Virus record (IMG/VR): IMGVR_UViG_3300045051_000231
Span: 1-41,009 of that record
DNA from: a virus
Direction: 5' to 3' (one strand)
Length of the DNA: 41,009 bases
Translations under genes and position numbers: made by a program
Notes under the pieces: model-generated
Told to the model about the DNA's origin: nothing
What the model saw: the letters and a program-made list of their open reading frames with translations, nothing else
Databases searched by the model: none
In this document: piece by piece, positions 7,159 through 15,426 of the stretch
How positions within the stretch are numbered: the first letter of the stretch is position 1
Layout of the letters: every line of letters begins with the position of its first letter

Positions 7159-7464
7159 ATGACTTATGACGAAGCAATCAAGCGCGCAGAACTTGCCGCG
7201 AGTTTCATCGCGCACCCATACTGGGAGTATGTGAGTCGCATGCTGAGCGGCACCATTCAAGCCGAGACTGAGGAAGTATTGGCAAGTAACGAGCATTTAG
7301 AGAGCAACCGTGCAGCTGTAGCCCACTGTCGCAAGATGCTGCAGATGCCATTCCGAGACATTGAACAAGGCCGACTGGCAGAGGGCGAGTACCGCAAGGC
7401 GCAAGCCAGCTATGCCAGGAGACGCGGTGTCCAAAGCGGCCCAGTGCCGCATGAGGTGCAGTGA
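7159..7464 (+). CDS. Hypothetical protein between portal and scaffold, 101 aa
   Basis: Function unknown. The ATG at 7159 (MTYDEAI) is taken as start; a GTG at 7150 in the same frame is possible and neither has a strong ribosome-binding site. The protein is predicted mostly helical and charged (AIKRAELAASFIAHPYWEYVSRML). Its TGA overlaps the scaffold ATG (TGATG), so the two are probably coupled and it may take part in head assembly. Confidence 0.7.
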   Translation: MTYDEAIKRAELAASFIAHPYWEYVSRMLSGTIQAETEEVLASNEHLESNRAAVAHCRKMLQMPFRDIEQGRLAEGEYRKAQASYARRRGVQSGPVPHEVQ

Positions 7465-8429
7465 TGGCTGATACACCGAACCAACTGGACTTTACGCTGA
7501 ATCCTGGGCAGCCTCCGAGCGGAGAGAGCAGCGAGTCTCTCGAAGCCAAGATTGCCGAGATGCAGCGACAGGGACTGGACCCTAACATGAATCCAGTGAT
7601 TGTCGAGAAGATGCAGCGGGATATCGAGTACATGCGCAACATTGAGAACACTCAGCAACCGGAGAGCGCTCCCTCACTTCTGCCGACGACTACGCCTGAA
7701 TTAGACAGGCTGGAAGCTCTGCAGAAGGAGCTGGACACTGCGAAGGCTGAGGCAACCCGCTGGAAGAAGGAGTTCGGCCGCCGCGAAGGCACGGTTGGGC
7801 AGATGAAGCGTGAACTGTCTGAGCTCAAAGCGCAGGTCAGCCAGATCACGCCGTCATACAACGTGCAGCAGATAACTGGGAAGGCGCCGGAAGAGTATTT
7901 GACGGCGCAAGACTCAGTCAACTTGCTCATGTCCCAGTCGCAAGCCTTCGGGAACGCACTGCGTCAGTTGCGTGAAGAGCTGCTGGCTCAGCAGACAAAT
8001 CCCGCTGATGCGCTGCCTCTCGACATGGAGGCCGAGCTGATTGAATCGCACCCGTGGCTGACCGACCTGCCGCGTCCGCAGAAACTGCGTGCCATGCAGG
8101 ACATTCTCGCCAGCTCGGGTGTCACCGTGACGCCGCCAGCGCCAGTTGCGACTGGTCAAGCGTCACAACCAGCAACATTGCCAGCACAGGCCCGCGCTCC
8201 CGTGCGGCAGGTTGCATTCATAGAGCCGTCGAACAAGGGAAGTCAGGCTGAGCGTGACTCCATCATGCCCGAGCGCCAGGCATACCAAACCAAGATGAAT
8301 CAGCTTGCCGATTTGCTGCGCGGGCCATATAAGCCCGGCTCAGCAGACAAGGCTGAGGAGATTCTGAGTGCCATGGGCTCTGGTGTTGTGGACGAGCGCG
8401 CATCTGACTTCGTGATTCGTCGGCACTAA
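7464..8429 (+). CDS. Scaffolding protein (candidate)
   Basis: Guides capsid assembly and is then lost. The protein has 321 aa; the ATG at 7464 is chosen because GAGGTG lies at the right distance and it overlaps the previous stop. It is rich in Gln, Glu, Lys and Pro with no globular core. A coiled coil is evident at about residues 84-125 (LDRLEALQKELDTAKAEATR, then REGTVGQMKRELSELKAQV), with a low-complexity Pro/Ala linker and a short helical C-terminus. Composition and its place between portal and major capsid are the basis of the call. Confidence 0.78.
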   Translation: MADTPNQLDFTLNPGQPPSGESSESLEAKIAEMQRQGLDPNMNPVIVEKMQRDIEYMRNIENTQQPESAPSLLPTTTPELDRLEALQKELDTAKAEATRWKKEFGRREGTVGQMKRELSELKAQVSQITPSYNVQQITGKAPEEYLTAQDSVNLLMSQSQAFGNALRQLREELLAQQTNPADALPLDMEAELIESHPWLTDLPRPQKLRAMQDILASSGVTVTPPAPVATGQASQPATLPAQARAPVRQVAFIEPSNKGSQAERDSIMPERQAYQTKMNQLADLLRGPYKPGSADKAEEILSAMGSGVVDERASDFVIRRH

Positions 8430-8441
8430 TAACGAGGAATC

Positions 8442-9410
8442 ATGACTATCACCACCACTGGCATAGCGACGCTCATCCCGGCGTACTATGACCGCAAGTT
8501 ACTGGACAACCTTTATCCCGACCTGTATCTCTACCAGTTCGGCGTCAAGAAGCCCGTCCCGCGCAACTTCGGCAAGACGATCACCTTCACGCGCTACTTC
8601 ACCTCCGGCACCAGTCATCCGCTGCCATTTCAGGTGACCGAGGGAACGCCAATCGGTCTGTCCAACCTGTCGGCCGCGACTATCACTGCCACGCTCAGCG
8701 AGTATGCGTCAGCTATCGGCGTCAGCGACCTAATCGTCATGACGGCTATTAGCGACGTTGTGCGTGGCGCCGTCTACGAGTTGTCGAAGGGTGCAGCGCT
8801 GAAGATCGAGCGCAAGACTCGCCAGACGATCAGCGCGACGGGTGCTCTATTGCCGGCTCGCAATACCGCTGGCACCGGCTCAGTCACAATCGCCACCACC
8901 AGCACTCTGCAGGGCCGCGACTTGTATCGTGCGGTGGCCAAGCTCCGTCAGTCGAACGCTCGCACGTGGCCGGACGGTTACTTCGCCGCAGTCATGCACC
9001 CGCGCGTGGCTCTCGATGTCAAGAGTGAGGCGGCCACCACGTCACCTGGCGCCTGGATTGAAGTCAACAAGTACGCTACCAACGAAACAGTCGGCATGGT
9101 GTATCGCGGTGAAGTCGGCCGCATCGGCGGCGCTCGTGTTGTCGAGTCGAGTGAAGCGAAGCGCCTGGTGGGTGTCCCGATTTCCACCAATGCCAGCGGC
9201 TTTATGACGCTGGTCATTGGGCCTGGTGCTTACGGTGAGGCCGAGTTGGACGGTATGGCCGCATCCGTGTACGTGAAGCCAGTCGGCAGCGCCGGATCAG
9301 CCGACCCGGCCAACCAGCGCGGCAGTATTGCTGTGAAGGTGCTGTTCGCTCCTGTGGCACTGGAGGCGGCCCGCATGGTGCGTCTGACCAGCGGTGGCGC
9401 GCTCCTCTAG
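8442..9410 (+). CDS. Major capsid protein, N4-gp56 family
   Basis: Forms the icosahedral shell. The protein has 322 aa with a GAGGAATC ribosome-binding site. The N-terminus (YYDRKLLDNLYPDLYLYQFG), the segment NFGKTITFTRYFTSG followed by the TEGTPIG loop, and the Ala/Ser/Thr-rich HK97-type core match what I know of the N4-gp56 family. Other supports are FAAVMHPRVALDV and YGEAELDG. It sits after the scaffold and lacks a prohead-protease neighbour, as in podoviruses. Confidence 0.9.
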   Translation: MTITTTGIATLIPAYYDRKLLDNLYPDLYLYQFGVKKPVPRNFGKTITFTRYFTSGTSHPLPFQVTEGTPIGLSNLSAATITATLSEYASAIGVSDLIVMTAISDVVRGAVYELSKGAALKIERKTRQTISATGALLPARNTAGTGSVTIATTSTLQGRDLYRAVAKLRQSNARTWPDGYFAAVMHPRVALDVKSEAATTSPGAWIEVNKYATNETVGMVYRGEVGRIGGARVVESSEAKRLVGVPISTNASGFMTLVIGPGAYGEAELDGMAASVYVKPVGSAGSADPANQRGSIAVKVLFAPVALEAARMVRLTSGGALL

Positions 9411-9422
9411 AAAGGAGTCTAC

Positions 9423-9782
9423 ATGGCAGAACGATTCAATCGCGACCCTACATACGATCTCGGCAGGCACATCGTCACCGGAGAAACCGGGCCGCTTAGC
9501 GGCGACCCGGCAATCCAGAAGTTTGATGCCGAGCTGGATCGCAACGATCCAATGGACAGCTTCACGGCTGGCGTCACTGCAGGCCTATTCGAGGGCCAGT
9601 CCGCCGAGGCTATCCAAGAAATGAATCTCACTCAGGCACTCGGCATGCAGTCTGGCGCAGGACAAGCAGGTCTACCAGTCAACATGCAGGTGGCCAACGA
9701 TTGTCATGACGAGCCGTCGAAGGGCGGCCTCGCATACGGTCCGCGCTATACAGACAGCGAGCGCGACAATGGAGGTTACTGA
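9423..9782 (+). CDS. Small virion-associated protein candidate, 119 aa
   Basis: Function unknown. It has a strong AAAGGAG ribosome-binding site right after the capsid gene. The protein is acidic and Gly/Gln/Asn-rich (RHIVTGETGPLSGDPAIQKF, DPMDSFTAGVTAGLFEG). No membrane segment. Its immediate position after the capsid gene suggests a capsid decoration or assembly role, which is inference. Its C-terminus YGPRYTDSERDNGGY resembles the end of the 53-aa gene at 9977 (SGPRYVGESDAP). Confidence 0.75.
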   Translation: MAERFNRDPTYDLGRHIVTGETGPLSGDPAIQKFDAELDRNDPMDSFTAGVTAGLFEGQSAEAIQEMNLTQALGMQSGAGQAGLPVNMQVANDCHDEPSKGGLAYGPRYTDSERDNGGY

Positions 9783-9967
9783 TGGCTGACATCACGGTTG
9801 ATGTGAACTGGGAAATCCTTCCAGCCAGAGAAGTGCTTGGCAACGGCGCCAATCGCTTCGACTGCTGGAGGCAGAACGACACGCTAGGCCCGTACCCGCC
9901 GACTGCCGAGTCTGGTCCGCCGGAGACTGAAGGCGAGCCTGGCAATGCACCAACGGCCGGCGGCTAG
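9782..9967 (+). CDS. Small hypothetical protein, 61 aa, paralogue of the next gene
   Basis: The ATG overlaps the previous TGA (TGATG). The N-terminus MADITVDVNWEI matches MPKVEIDVDWEI of the next gene, so the pair probably arose by duplication. The rest is Pro/Gly/Glu-rich and looks disordered (PPETEGEPGNAPTAGG). Its place in the virion block suggests a structural or assembly peptide. Confidence 0.65.
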   Translation: MADITVDVNWEILPAREVLGNGANRFDCWRQNDTLGPYPPTAESGPPETEGEPGNAPTAGG

Positions 9968-9976
9968 GAGGTTTAC

Positions 9977-10138
9977 ATGCCCAAGGTAGAGATCGATGTC
10001 GACTGGGAGATTGGCAAGCCGGCTACGACAGTCGATATCGACAAGTGCTCCAAGAACGTGACGCTCAACCCTGACAAGCATCATATTGACAGCGGTCCGC
10101 GCTACGTCGGCGAGAGCGATGCGCCGAAGGCAGGGTAA
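9977..10138 (+). CDS. Small hypothetical protein, 53 aa
   Basis: Begins at 9977 behind AGGAGGTTTAC, a strong ribosome-binding site, and ends TAA at 10138. Sequence features are MPKVEIDVDWEIGKPATTVD and SGPRYVGES near the end. It shares the DVxWEI beta-strand-like N-terminus with the 61-aa gene just upstream and the GPRY element with the 119-aa gene, so this looks like a small family of capsid-adjacent proteins. Confidence 0.7.
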   Translation: MPKVEIDVDWEIGKPATTVDIDKCSKNVTLNPDKHHIDSGPRYVGESDAPKAG

Positions 10139-10144
10139 CTGAAC

Positions 10145-10576
10145 ATGCGTCCCGGCAGACACGGCTCCATGTCGTCTGGCGAGTTCGAGCAGATACTCGT
10201 CCGCAACGCAAACTTTCTATCCGTCCGCCGCGCCGGGAGCGGCGACGGACTCGCCGGCCTCTACAATGCAGTCAATGGCGACTTCGTGCTCGGCATTACA
10301 CCCGGCACGATGCCAGAGTACTCGCACATGACTAAGCTCACCTACAACTGTGACTGCAGCCCACGCGCTCTCTGCAAGCGCGGCATTCACGGCACTGGTC
10401 TGGTGCGCGGCTGGCGCAACATTCTGTTCGAGTTGGCCACTCGCGGCCGCGTGCGCATCACCAACGAGATAGTCCGCACACTCGGCGAAGAGGACACGAT
10501 ACATGCAATGTCCAAGTTGCTGGCGGCCGCACCTGGCGGCAACCCAGCGCCTGCATGGGAGTACAGCAGCCTATGA
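10145..10576 (+). CDS. Hypothetical protein with CDC/CKRG motif, 143 aa
   Basis: No family recognised. It is globular-looking, with YNCDCSPRALCKRGIHGTG around residues 68-86 that could hold a metal through three Cys and a His. The end (PAPAWEYSSL) overlaps the glycosyltransferase start (ATGA), so it is coupled to the sugar-modification cassette. The 14-base string CCTGCATGGGAGTA in its tail recurs near 11972 in the second glycosyltransferase (NPAWEYEHD). Confidence 0.7.
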   Translation: MRPGRHGSMSSGEFEQILVRNANFLSVRRAGSGDGLAGLYNAVNGDFVLGITPGTMPEYSHMTKLTYNCDCSPRALCKRGIHGTGLVRGWRNILFELATRGRVRITNEIVRTLGEEDTIHAMSKLLAAAPGGNPAPAWEYSSL

Positions 10577-11403
10577 GTGACAACCCGATAGTCAGCGTAA
10601 TCATCAGCACCTACGACAGGCCGCAACGTCTCGACACAGCACTTGCAAGTGTGCACGCTCAGACATTCACCGACTTCGAGGTAATCGTCATAGACGACTG
10701 CTCGCCAGATAACGAAGCGGTGCACGCAGTACTTGAGAAGTGGAATGACAAGTTTGAGGAGCGCGGCGTCGAGTTGAAAGGCATCCGGCTTGGCGAGAAC
10801 AGCGGCTATCAGTGCATGCCTAAGAACATCGGCGTCGGATTCTCGCGCGGCACTTACATTGCCTATCTGGATGACGACAACACGTGGCGGCCTGAGCATC
10901 TGAGCAAGTGCGTCGCTGCCATCGAAGCCGACTTCAGCACCGATATGGTGTACTCGCGTCTTTGCTACCACGCAGACGAGGCGGCCAATGCGGCATACAA
11001 GGAGAAGTCTGGTGTCGAGTTGCCAATCGGTGACGCTGAAGGCCAGCAGTGGAATCCTCATCTTCTGAGTGTGCGCAACTACATAGACACCAGCACCATC
11101 TTGCATAGTAAGGGTGCATTTGTGCGGTTGGTGCGAGACTCTGGCAAAGGTTGGGATGAAAAACTGCGCCGCTTCGGTGACTGGAACTTCGTCTGGCGCT
11201 GGGCCGTGCATGGACTGAGCGGCAAGTTGGTGGATGCAGTGACAGTGGACTATAACTGGCACATGGGTAGCATGCAACTGAGTCGTCCAGCCATCGAGGT
11301 GCCTGTATGTTTGAACTACTCACAGTATCACGCGATGAAGCACGACCGCGACATCGAGTTGCGTGCTGCATCGTCACTCGCAGCGGCCGGGAACGTTACC
11401 TAA
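10573..11403 (+). CDS. Glycosyltransferase family 2 (GT-A fold)
   Basis: Transfers a sugar from a nucleotide-sugar donor, in the cytoplasm. The protein has 276 aa with an ATGA overlap to the preceding gene. Classic family 2 signature: VSVIISTYDRPQRLDTALAS (residues 8-26), VIVIDDCSPD (37-46), and metal-binding YLDDDN at 99-103 (DDD 100-102). The GWDEKLRRFGDWNFVWRWA segment near 193-211 fits the catalytic base/acceptor region. No membrane segments, so a soluble enzyme. The acceptor is unknown. Its place in the virion operon suggests modification of a virion or tail protein, or a newly made host glycan (inference). Confidence 0.87.
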   Translation: MSDNPIVSVIISTYDRPQRLDTALASVHAQTFTDFEVIVIDDCSPDNEAVHAVLEKWNDKFEERGVELKGIRLGENSGYQCMPKNIGVGFSRGTYIAYLDDDNTWRPEHLSKCVAAIEADFSTDMVYSRLCYHADEAANAAYKEKSGVELPIGDAEGQQWNPHLLSVRNYIDTSTILHSKGAFVRLVRDSGKGWDEKLRRFGDWNFVWRWAVHGLSGKLVDAVTVDYNWHMGSMQLSRPAIEVPVCLNYSQYHAMKHDRDIELRAASSLAAAGNVT

Positions 11404-12023
11404 AGCGCACATTAGCCGGGTTGCGCAAGCAGCCGGTAGATATTCTGCTTTGGGCCAACGGTCCAATCGACCACAAGCTGGCAGACGGCTGCGTCTACTT
11501 TCGCCAGCACGAGTTTAACGTCGGCCAGCACGTTGCGCACAACGAGATGCTGGACGAGTGTGTGCGGCGCGGCTACGACTGGCACATTCGCATCGATGAC
11601 GACTGCTGGATCAGCACGCGCAACTGGCTCAAGCGTCTTTTAGCAGCCCAGGAAGCGATTAAGAAGCTGCGTGGCAAGTATCTGGTGCTGGGCATAGACA
11701 TCAAAGGGCTGAACAGTCCGCCGCCTCGGCTTGAGGGTTACGAGATTGGCCGCGAAGTCATGGAGCGCGTAGACATACTCGGCGGCATCTTCCGCATGGC
11801 ACCGATGTCCATGATGCAATACTTCCGTTGGGATGAGCGGCAGGCGATGGGCTTCGGTGACGCCACCCAGTTCCGCTCATTCTGCGAGTCCACCACCACC
11901 GAGTTGATGCGCATTGTAGGGATTCGGGCCACGCACGGAGAGAGCACCAACTCACAGAACGACACCAACCCTGCATGGGAGTATGAGCATGACATGCTGC
12001 AGTACATTCCGCTGGGGCTATAG
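11307..12023 (+). CDS. Glycosyltransferase, family 2-like
   Basis: The protein has 238 aa. The ATG at 11307 lies 97 bases inside the previous gene in another frame and has its own GAGGTGCCTGT ribosome-binding site. There is no usable later start before the first beta strand (RVACCIVTRSGRERYLKRTL). The metal-binding motif is RIDDDCW at residues 95-101. The C-terminal half contains EYEHDMLQYIPLGL. The GT-A-like core appears complete but short, so it may work with the neighbouring transferases. Donor and acceptor are unknown. Confidence 0.75.
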   Translation: MFELLTVSRDEARPRHRVACCIVTRSGRERYLKRTLAGLRKQPVDILLWANGPIDHKLADGCVYFRQHEFNVGQHVAHNEMLDECVRRGYDWHIRIDDDCWISTRNWLKRLLAAQEAIKKLRGKYLVLGIDIKGLNSPPPRLEGYEIGREVMERVDILGGIFRMAPMSMMQYFRWDERQAMGFGDATQFRSFCESTTTELMRIVGIRATHGESTNSQNDTNPAWEYEHDMLQYIPLGL

Positions 12024-12617
12024 ATGCGCGCCATCTTAGACTTCGACGACTTGTGCGACACCAACGATCCATACGACGCGCTGGTCAAGCTGCACGAGCG
12101 CGACTCCAACTTCAAGGTGACGCTATTCGCCATACCAGTCCGCTGCTCCGAGGCCTTGCTGCACAAGTACTCGAAGATTAGCGACTGGTGCCAGCTAGCC
12201 GTGCACGGTTGGCGTCACTCACGTCATGAGGCCTTGGGCTGGAACAGTGAGGAGACCAATGACAGGCTGCAGAAGGCGCAGTCGCTCTATCCAGGCTTCG
12301 CCAAGTTGTTCAAGGCGCCTAACTGGGAAACGCACAACGAGACATACGCCGGCTGCAAGGCTGCAGGATTCGCCATTGCCGACCACATCCGCAACATCGA
12401 GATTCTACCGGCCAAGCAGCCGCATTACATTTACAACATCCGGCTTCGCGGCGACAAGTTTACCCGTCTACACGGTCACATTCAGCCGTGGGACGGAACA
12501 GGATTGACGGAGAATGCAGATGAGAGTGGAATCAACCCAGCGTACCTATTGCCCGTCGGCACCGACTACGCCTTCTGCGCCGAAGCAGTCACGACGGACA
12601 AGGGAGTGGCAATCTGA
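12024..12617 (+). CDS. Polysaccharide deacetylase-like protein (NodB-type)
   Basis: The protein has 197 aa and starts at the base after the previous TAG. NodB-like metal site: Asp pair in LDFDDLCD (D8, D9) and the HxxxH pair HGWRH (H61, H65), then FKAPNW in place of the usual RxPxG/Y loop. These residues suggest a metal-dependent N- or O-deacetylase acting on a sugar. No signal peptide is present, so it should act in the cytoplasm, unlike most cell-wall deacetylases. That fits modification of a sugar made by the neighbouring transferases. The Arg-to-Lys change in the third motif leaves activity uncertain. Confidence 0.72.
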   Translation: MRAILDFDDLCDTNDPYDALVKLHERDSNFKVTLFAIPVRCSEALLHKYSKISDWCQLAVHGWRHSRHEALGWNSEETNDRLQKAQSLYPGFAKLFKAPNWETHNETYAGCKAAGFAIADHIRNIEILPAKQPHYIYNIRLRGDKFTRLHGHIQPWDGTGLTENADESGINPAYLLPVGTDYAFCAEAVTTDKGVAI

Positions 12618-13191
12618 TCAGGCTTATATAGCCGATCAGGACGAGACGAGCAGCTGGAGCAGCGAATCCATCTGGGGAGAGGCTGCGGCCAGCAAACTAG
12701 TGGCCTTCGGTCACTGGTTGGGTACTCGTCTCTGCCATGACGACAAGGTAGCCGACTTCGGCGGCAACGATGGCTTCGCTTCATTCAACTTCTACCTGGT
12801 GCACAAGGTGAAGCCGCTGGTGGTGGACTGCGAGCCGCGCCGCCTTGAGCATGCCGACAAGGTATACAAGTTATCCACTTACCAGACTTTCATAGAGAGT
12901 ATGCCTGAGCTGGCCGACGACTCAATCGACTGGGGCTTCACGTCGCACACTCTTGAGCACACGAGAGACACAGAACGTGCTATGCGTGAAATGGCTCGTG
13001 TGGTGAAGCGCGGCTGCCTGTTTGTCGTCCCACTGGAAGACTTGAGGCATGCGAGGCGCAACCATGCACACGCCATCTGCTTCACCAAGGAGAGCGACTG
13101 GGCCAAACTCTTGCGGCGCAACGGCTGGAATGTCATCTCGTGCAAGAAGGTGATTAAGCACGAGTGCCACATCTATGCGGAGCCCTTATGA
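12520..13191 (+). CDS. SAM-dependent methyltransferase, class I
   Basis: The protein has 223 aa from the ATG at 12520, which has GGAG seven bases upstream; an ATG at 12514 has poorer spacing. It overlaps the deacetylase gene by 98 bases in another frame. Motif I VADFGGNDG lies at residues 77-85, the acidic motif II is VVDCEP, and the HTLEHTRDTERAMREMARVV helix plus GCLFVVP strand match the methyltransferase 11-type family that often methylates sugars. The Ser/Thr-rich N-terminal 50 residues look disordered and exist only because of the overlap. The substrate is unknown; a sugar is favoured by context. Confidence 0.82.
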   Translation: MRVESTQRTYCPSAPTTPSAPKQSRRTREWQSDQAYIADQDETSSWSSESIWGEAAASKLVAFGHWLGTRLCHDDKVADFGGNDGFASFNFYLVHKVKPLVVDCEPRRLEHADKVYKLSTYQTFIESMPELADDSIDWGFTSHTLEHTRDTERAMREMARVVKRGCLFVVPLEDLRHARRNHAHAICFTKESDWAKLLRRNGWNVISCKKVIKHECHIYAEPL

Positions 13192-13580
13192 TGAGTGCAA
13201 ATGATCTCACGCGCAAGATGCTGACTGGGTGCGGCCACACGCAGGCAATCATTGTGCCGCATGACGAGTGTGTCGCGGCTCAGTTGGCTCAGTGGGAGGC
13301 CGCCATCAGACTCGACTGTGCGCGAGTGCACGCCAGAGAGCACCGACAGTCCATTGACGACAACAATGCAGCTACCGAGTTGGCCAAACAGGAAGTTGAG
13401 AAGCTGACGAGAAAGGCAGACGCCTTGAGTATTCGCGTGACTACTCTGAATGAGTCTAATGCGCTACTGAGAGCCGAGTTGCGTGCTGCGCTGGCCGAGA
13501 TTGACGACTTGAGCGCTCGACTGAAGGCTGAGGGCCTGCAGAACCAGTATGCCAAGTATCCGCAGGTGGTGAGCGAGTGA
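13188..13580 (+). CDS. Coiled-coil protein, 130 aa
   Basis: The ATG at 13188 overlaps the methyltransferase stop and follows GGAG. The N-terminal part has Cys/His residues (CGHTQAIIVPHDEC). Residues about 50-118 form a long coiled coil (EVEKLTRKADALSIRVTTLN, then LRAELRAALAEIDDLSARL). It could be a scaffold that holds the modifying enzymes together, or a virion component. No family recognised. Confidence 0.72.
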   Translation: MMSANDLTRKMLTGCGHTQAIIVPHDECVAAQLAQWEAAIRLDCARVHAREHRQSIDDNNAATELAKQEVEKLTRKADALSIRVTTLNESNALLRAELRAALAEIDDLSARLKAEGLQNQYAKYPQVVSE

Positions 13581-14680
13581 ATATAGTCGGCATTCACCTT
13601 GAGCCTGGCGGTGTCGGCTGGCTGCGCTGTTGGAACTGGACGACGGCGCTTAGCAAGCGCGGCCACAGCGTCAAGCACCGCCCGCACGAGAGCAAACAGT
13701 TTGAGTGGCGCGAGATTGACAACTACCTGCGCGATGCAGACGTGGTGATTGCCGGACGCATGGCTCATGAGCAAGTGTTTCTGGCGCTACTGGCTGGCCG
13801 CGACTTGTACCATTACAAGCTGATCATCGACACTGACGACAATTCAGACGACATCCCGCATTTCAACTATGCGCACCCTGACTATCATGCTGGCACTGGG
13901 CTGTCGAGGCTAGTGCGGCTGGAGTTGCGCGAGGCTGACTTGGTAACAGTCAGCACGCGCCGACTTGCAGAGTGGGCCAAGCAGTACGCCAAGCGAGTGG
14001 TGGTGCAGCCTAACTGTGTGGACACCAGCTTATATGCCAACGTGCACAGTCGGCCCAAGGAGCCGCGCCACTCAACGGATCAGCGCATCTACTGGGGCGG
14101 TGGCGGCGGCCACTACGGTGACTTGTTGCTAGTCAAGGAGCCGCTGCTGCAGATTATGGCTGAGCGGCCTAACGTCAAGCTGGTATTCAGTCTGTTCATA
14201 CCCGACTGGGCCGCCAGCCTGCCGCCATTCCGCTGCTTCATGATCCGCTTCGCGCACTTCAACGCCTACCCAAAGGTACTCAAGGCAATCAACGCAGATG
14301 TGGCACTGGCACCGCTTGTCGAGCACGAGTTCAACCGCTGTAAATCAAACATTAAGTATCTCACATACGCCATGGCTGACATTCCTGGCGTCTATCAGGA
14401 CATTGACGCCTACGAGTGCGTGCGCCACGGCTATGACGGCATGAAGGCGCGCACTCAGGACGACTGGTACAAGCACATCAGCACGCTGCTGGACAATCGA
14501 GAGCTGGCCAGCCGTATTGCACATCAAGCCAAGACTGAGGTGCTGACGCATTGGACAACCGAGTCGCACATTGCACGCTACGAGCGCATGCTGCAGGAGT
14601 TGATTACGCCGCGGCCTGTGCCTGAGCAACAGATGGTTAAAGAGGGCGAGCCAATCGAGGTGACTACATGGGTATCGTAG
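13577..14680 (+). CDS. Glycosyltransferase family 4-like (GT-B fold)
   Basis: The protein has 367 aa with a GTG start overlapping the previous stop (GTGA). A two-domain GT-B layout is readable: N-terminal domain MNIVGIHLEPGGVGWLRCWN, with DTDDNSDD at about 85-92; hinge region with VVQPNCVDTSLY (142-153), the usual GT4 interdomain signature; C-terminal domain with YWGGGGGHYGDL (172-183), NADVALAPL, and the donor-binding SNIKYLTYAMADIPG. This third transferase completes a cassette able to build a short modified glycan. It overlaps the head-tail adaptor gene by 13 bases, so it belongs to the late operon. Confidence 0.83.
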   Translation: MNIVGIHLEPGGVGWLRCWNWTTALSKRGHSVKHRPHESKQFEWREIDNYLRDADVVIAGRMAHEQVFLALLAGRDLYHYKLIIDTDDNSDDIPHFNYAHPDYHAGTGLSRLVRLELREADLVTVSTRRLAEWAKQYAKRVVVQPNCVDTSLYANVHSRPKEPRHSTDQRIYWGGGGGHYGDLLLVKEPLLQIMAERPNVKLVFSLFIPDWAASLPPFRCFMIRFAHFNAYPKVLKAINADVALAPLVEHEFNRCKSNIKYLTYAMADIPGVYQDIDAYECVRHGYDGMKARTQDDWYKHISTLLDNRELASRIAHQAKTEVLTHWTTESHIARYERMLQELITPRPVPEQQMVKEGEPIEVTTWVS

Positions 14681-15426
14681 TAGTCCCGACTAGTGGAGGT
14701 GGCCAACCAACCTGTGGATCCGGCAGCCATCTAGTTGATGAAGTGGCAGCGTGCATAGGAGGCGTTGACGAGGACAACGTGCGCGTGCAGGCGCTGCACT
14801 GTGTCAATCGCGCACGCAACGAAGTCAACATGCACGACTGGCGATTTCTGAAGCGCAGCGTAGCCAGCACGGCATTCACCAACGCGACAGCTACCTACTC
14901 ACTGCCTACCACATTCAAGTCGCCCAGCTGGTTCCAGATACTCGATAGCAATAGCAAGCCATTCAGAGACTTGGTGTACACCGACGATGCTGCCTTGGTG
15001 CATTCATCGCCCCAGCAGACGCTCAGCGGACCACCCAGCATCTACTCGCTGCGCAACACATTCGAGGACGGCCTGATTACCTTCTATCCGATACCAGACA
15101 CCAGCACGGCCAGCGGCTACACCTGGCAAGGCGAGTACTACACGCGTATACCCAACATCACTGACGACTCTACTGACTTGAGCAGCATTCCAGAAGAGAT
15201 TTGCAACGTAATCATAGCCGGCGGCCAGTACTTTCTAGTGAGCGAGCGCCAGAAGGAGAATACCGCCATGATCAATCTGAAATGGCAGGACTATCAGCGG
15301 GTGAAGAATCTGGCGCTGGTGAACGATCGGCGCATGACAGACAACACTCAGTCGCGCTTTAGGCTGCCGTCTCGTCGTGCCACCAACTTCACCAACTCTA
15401 ACGACTTCTATGGCTGGTTCCCTTAG
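14668..15426 (+). CDS. Head-tail adaptor (gp4/gp11-like connector) candidate
   Basis: Probably the ring joining portal to tail. The protein has 252 aa. It opens with a Gly/Val-rich strand and a helical segment (VRVQALHCVNRARNEVNMHDWRFL), typical of podovirus adaptors. YSLPTTFKSPSW, FYPIPDTSTASGYTWQGEYY and the helical WQDYQRVKNLALVNDRRM also match that family pattern as I know it. It is the first tail gene after the modification cassette. An alternative is a tail tubular protein A. Confidence 0.72.
   Translation: MGIVVVPTSGGGQPTCGSGSHLVDEVAACIGGVDEDNVRVQALHCVNRARNEVNMHDWRFLKRSVASTAFTNATATYSLPTTFKSPSWFQILDSNSKPFRDLVYTDDAALVHSSPQQTLSGPPSIYSLRNTFEDGLITFYPIPDTSTASGYTWQGEYYTRIPNITDDSTDLSSIPEEICNVIIAGGQYFLVSERQKENTAMINLKWQDYQRVKNLALVNDRRMTDNTQSRFRLPSRRATNFTNSNDFYGWFP

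Noticed and set aside
10387-11277. 296-codon open frame on the minus strand
   Set aside because: It lies opposite the clearly coding GT2 gene and its neighbour, has no ribosome-binding site and shows no protein family pattern.
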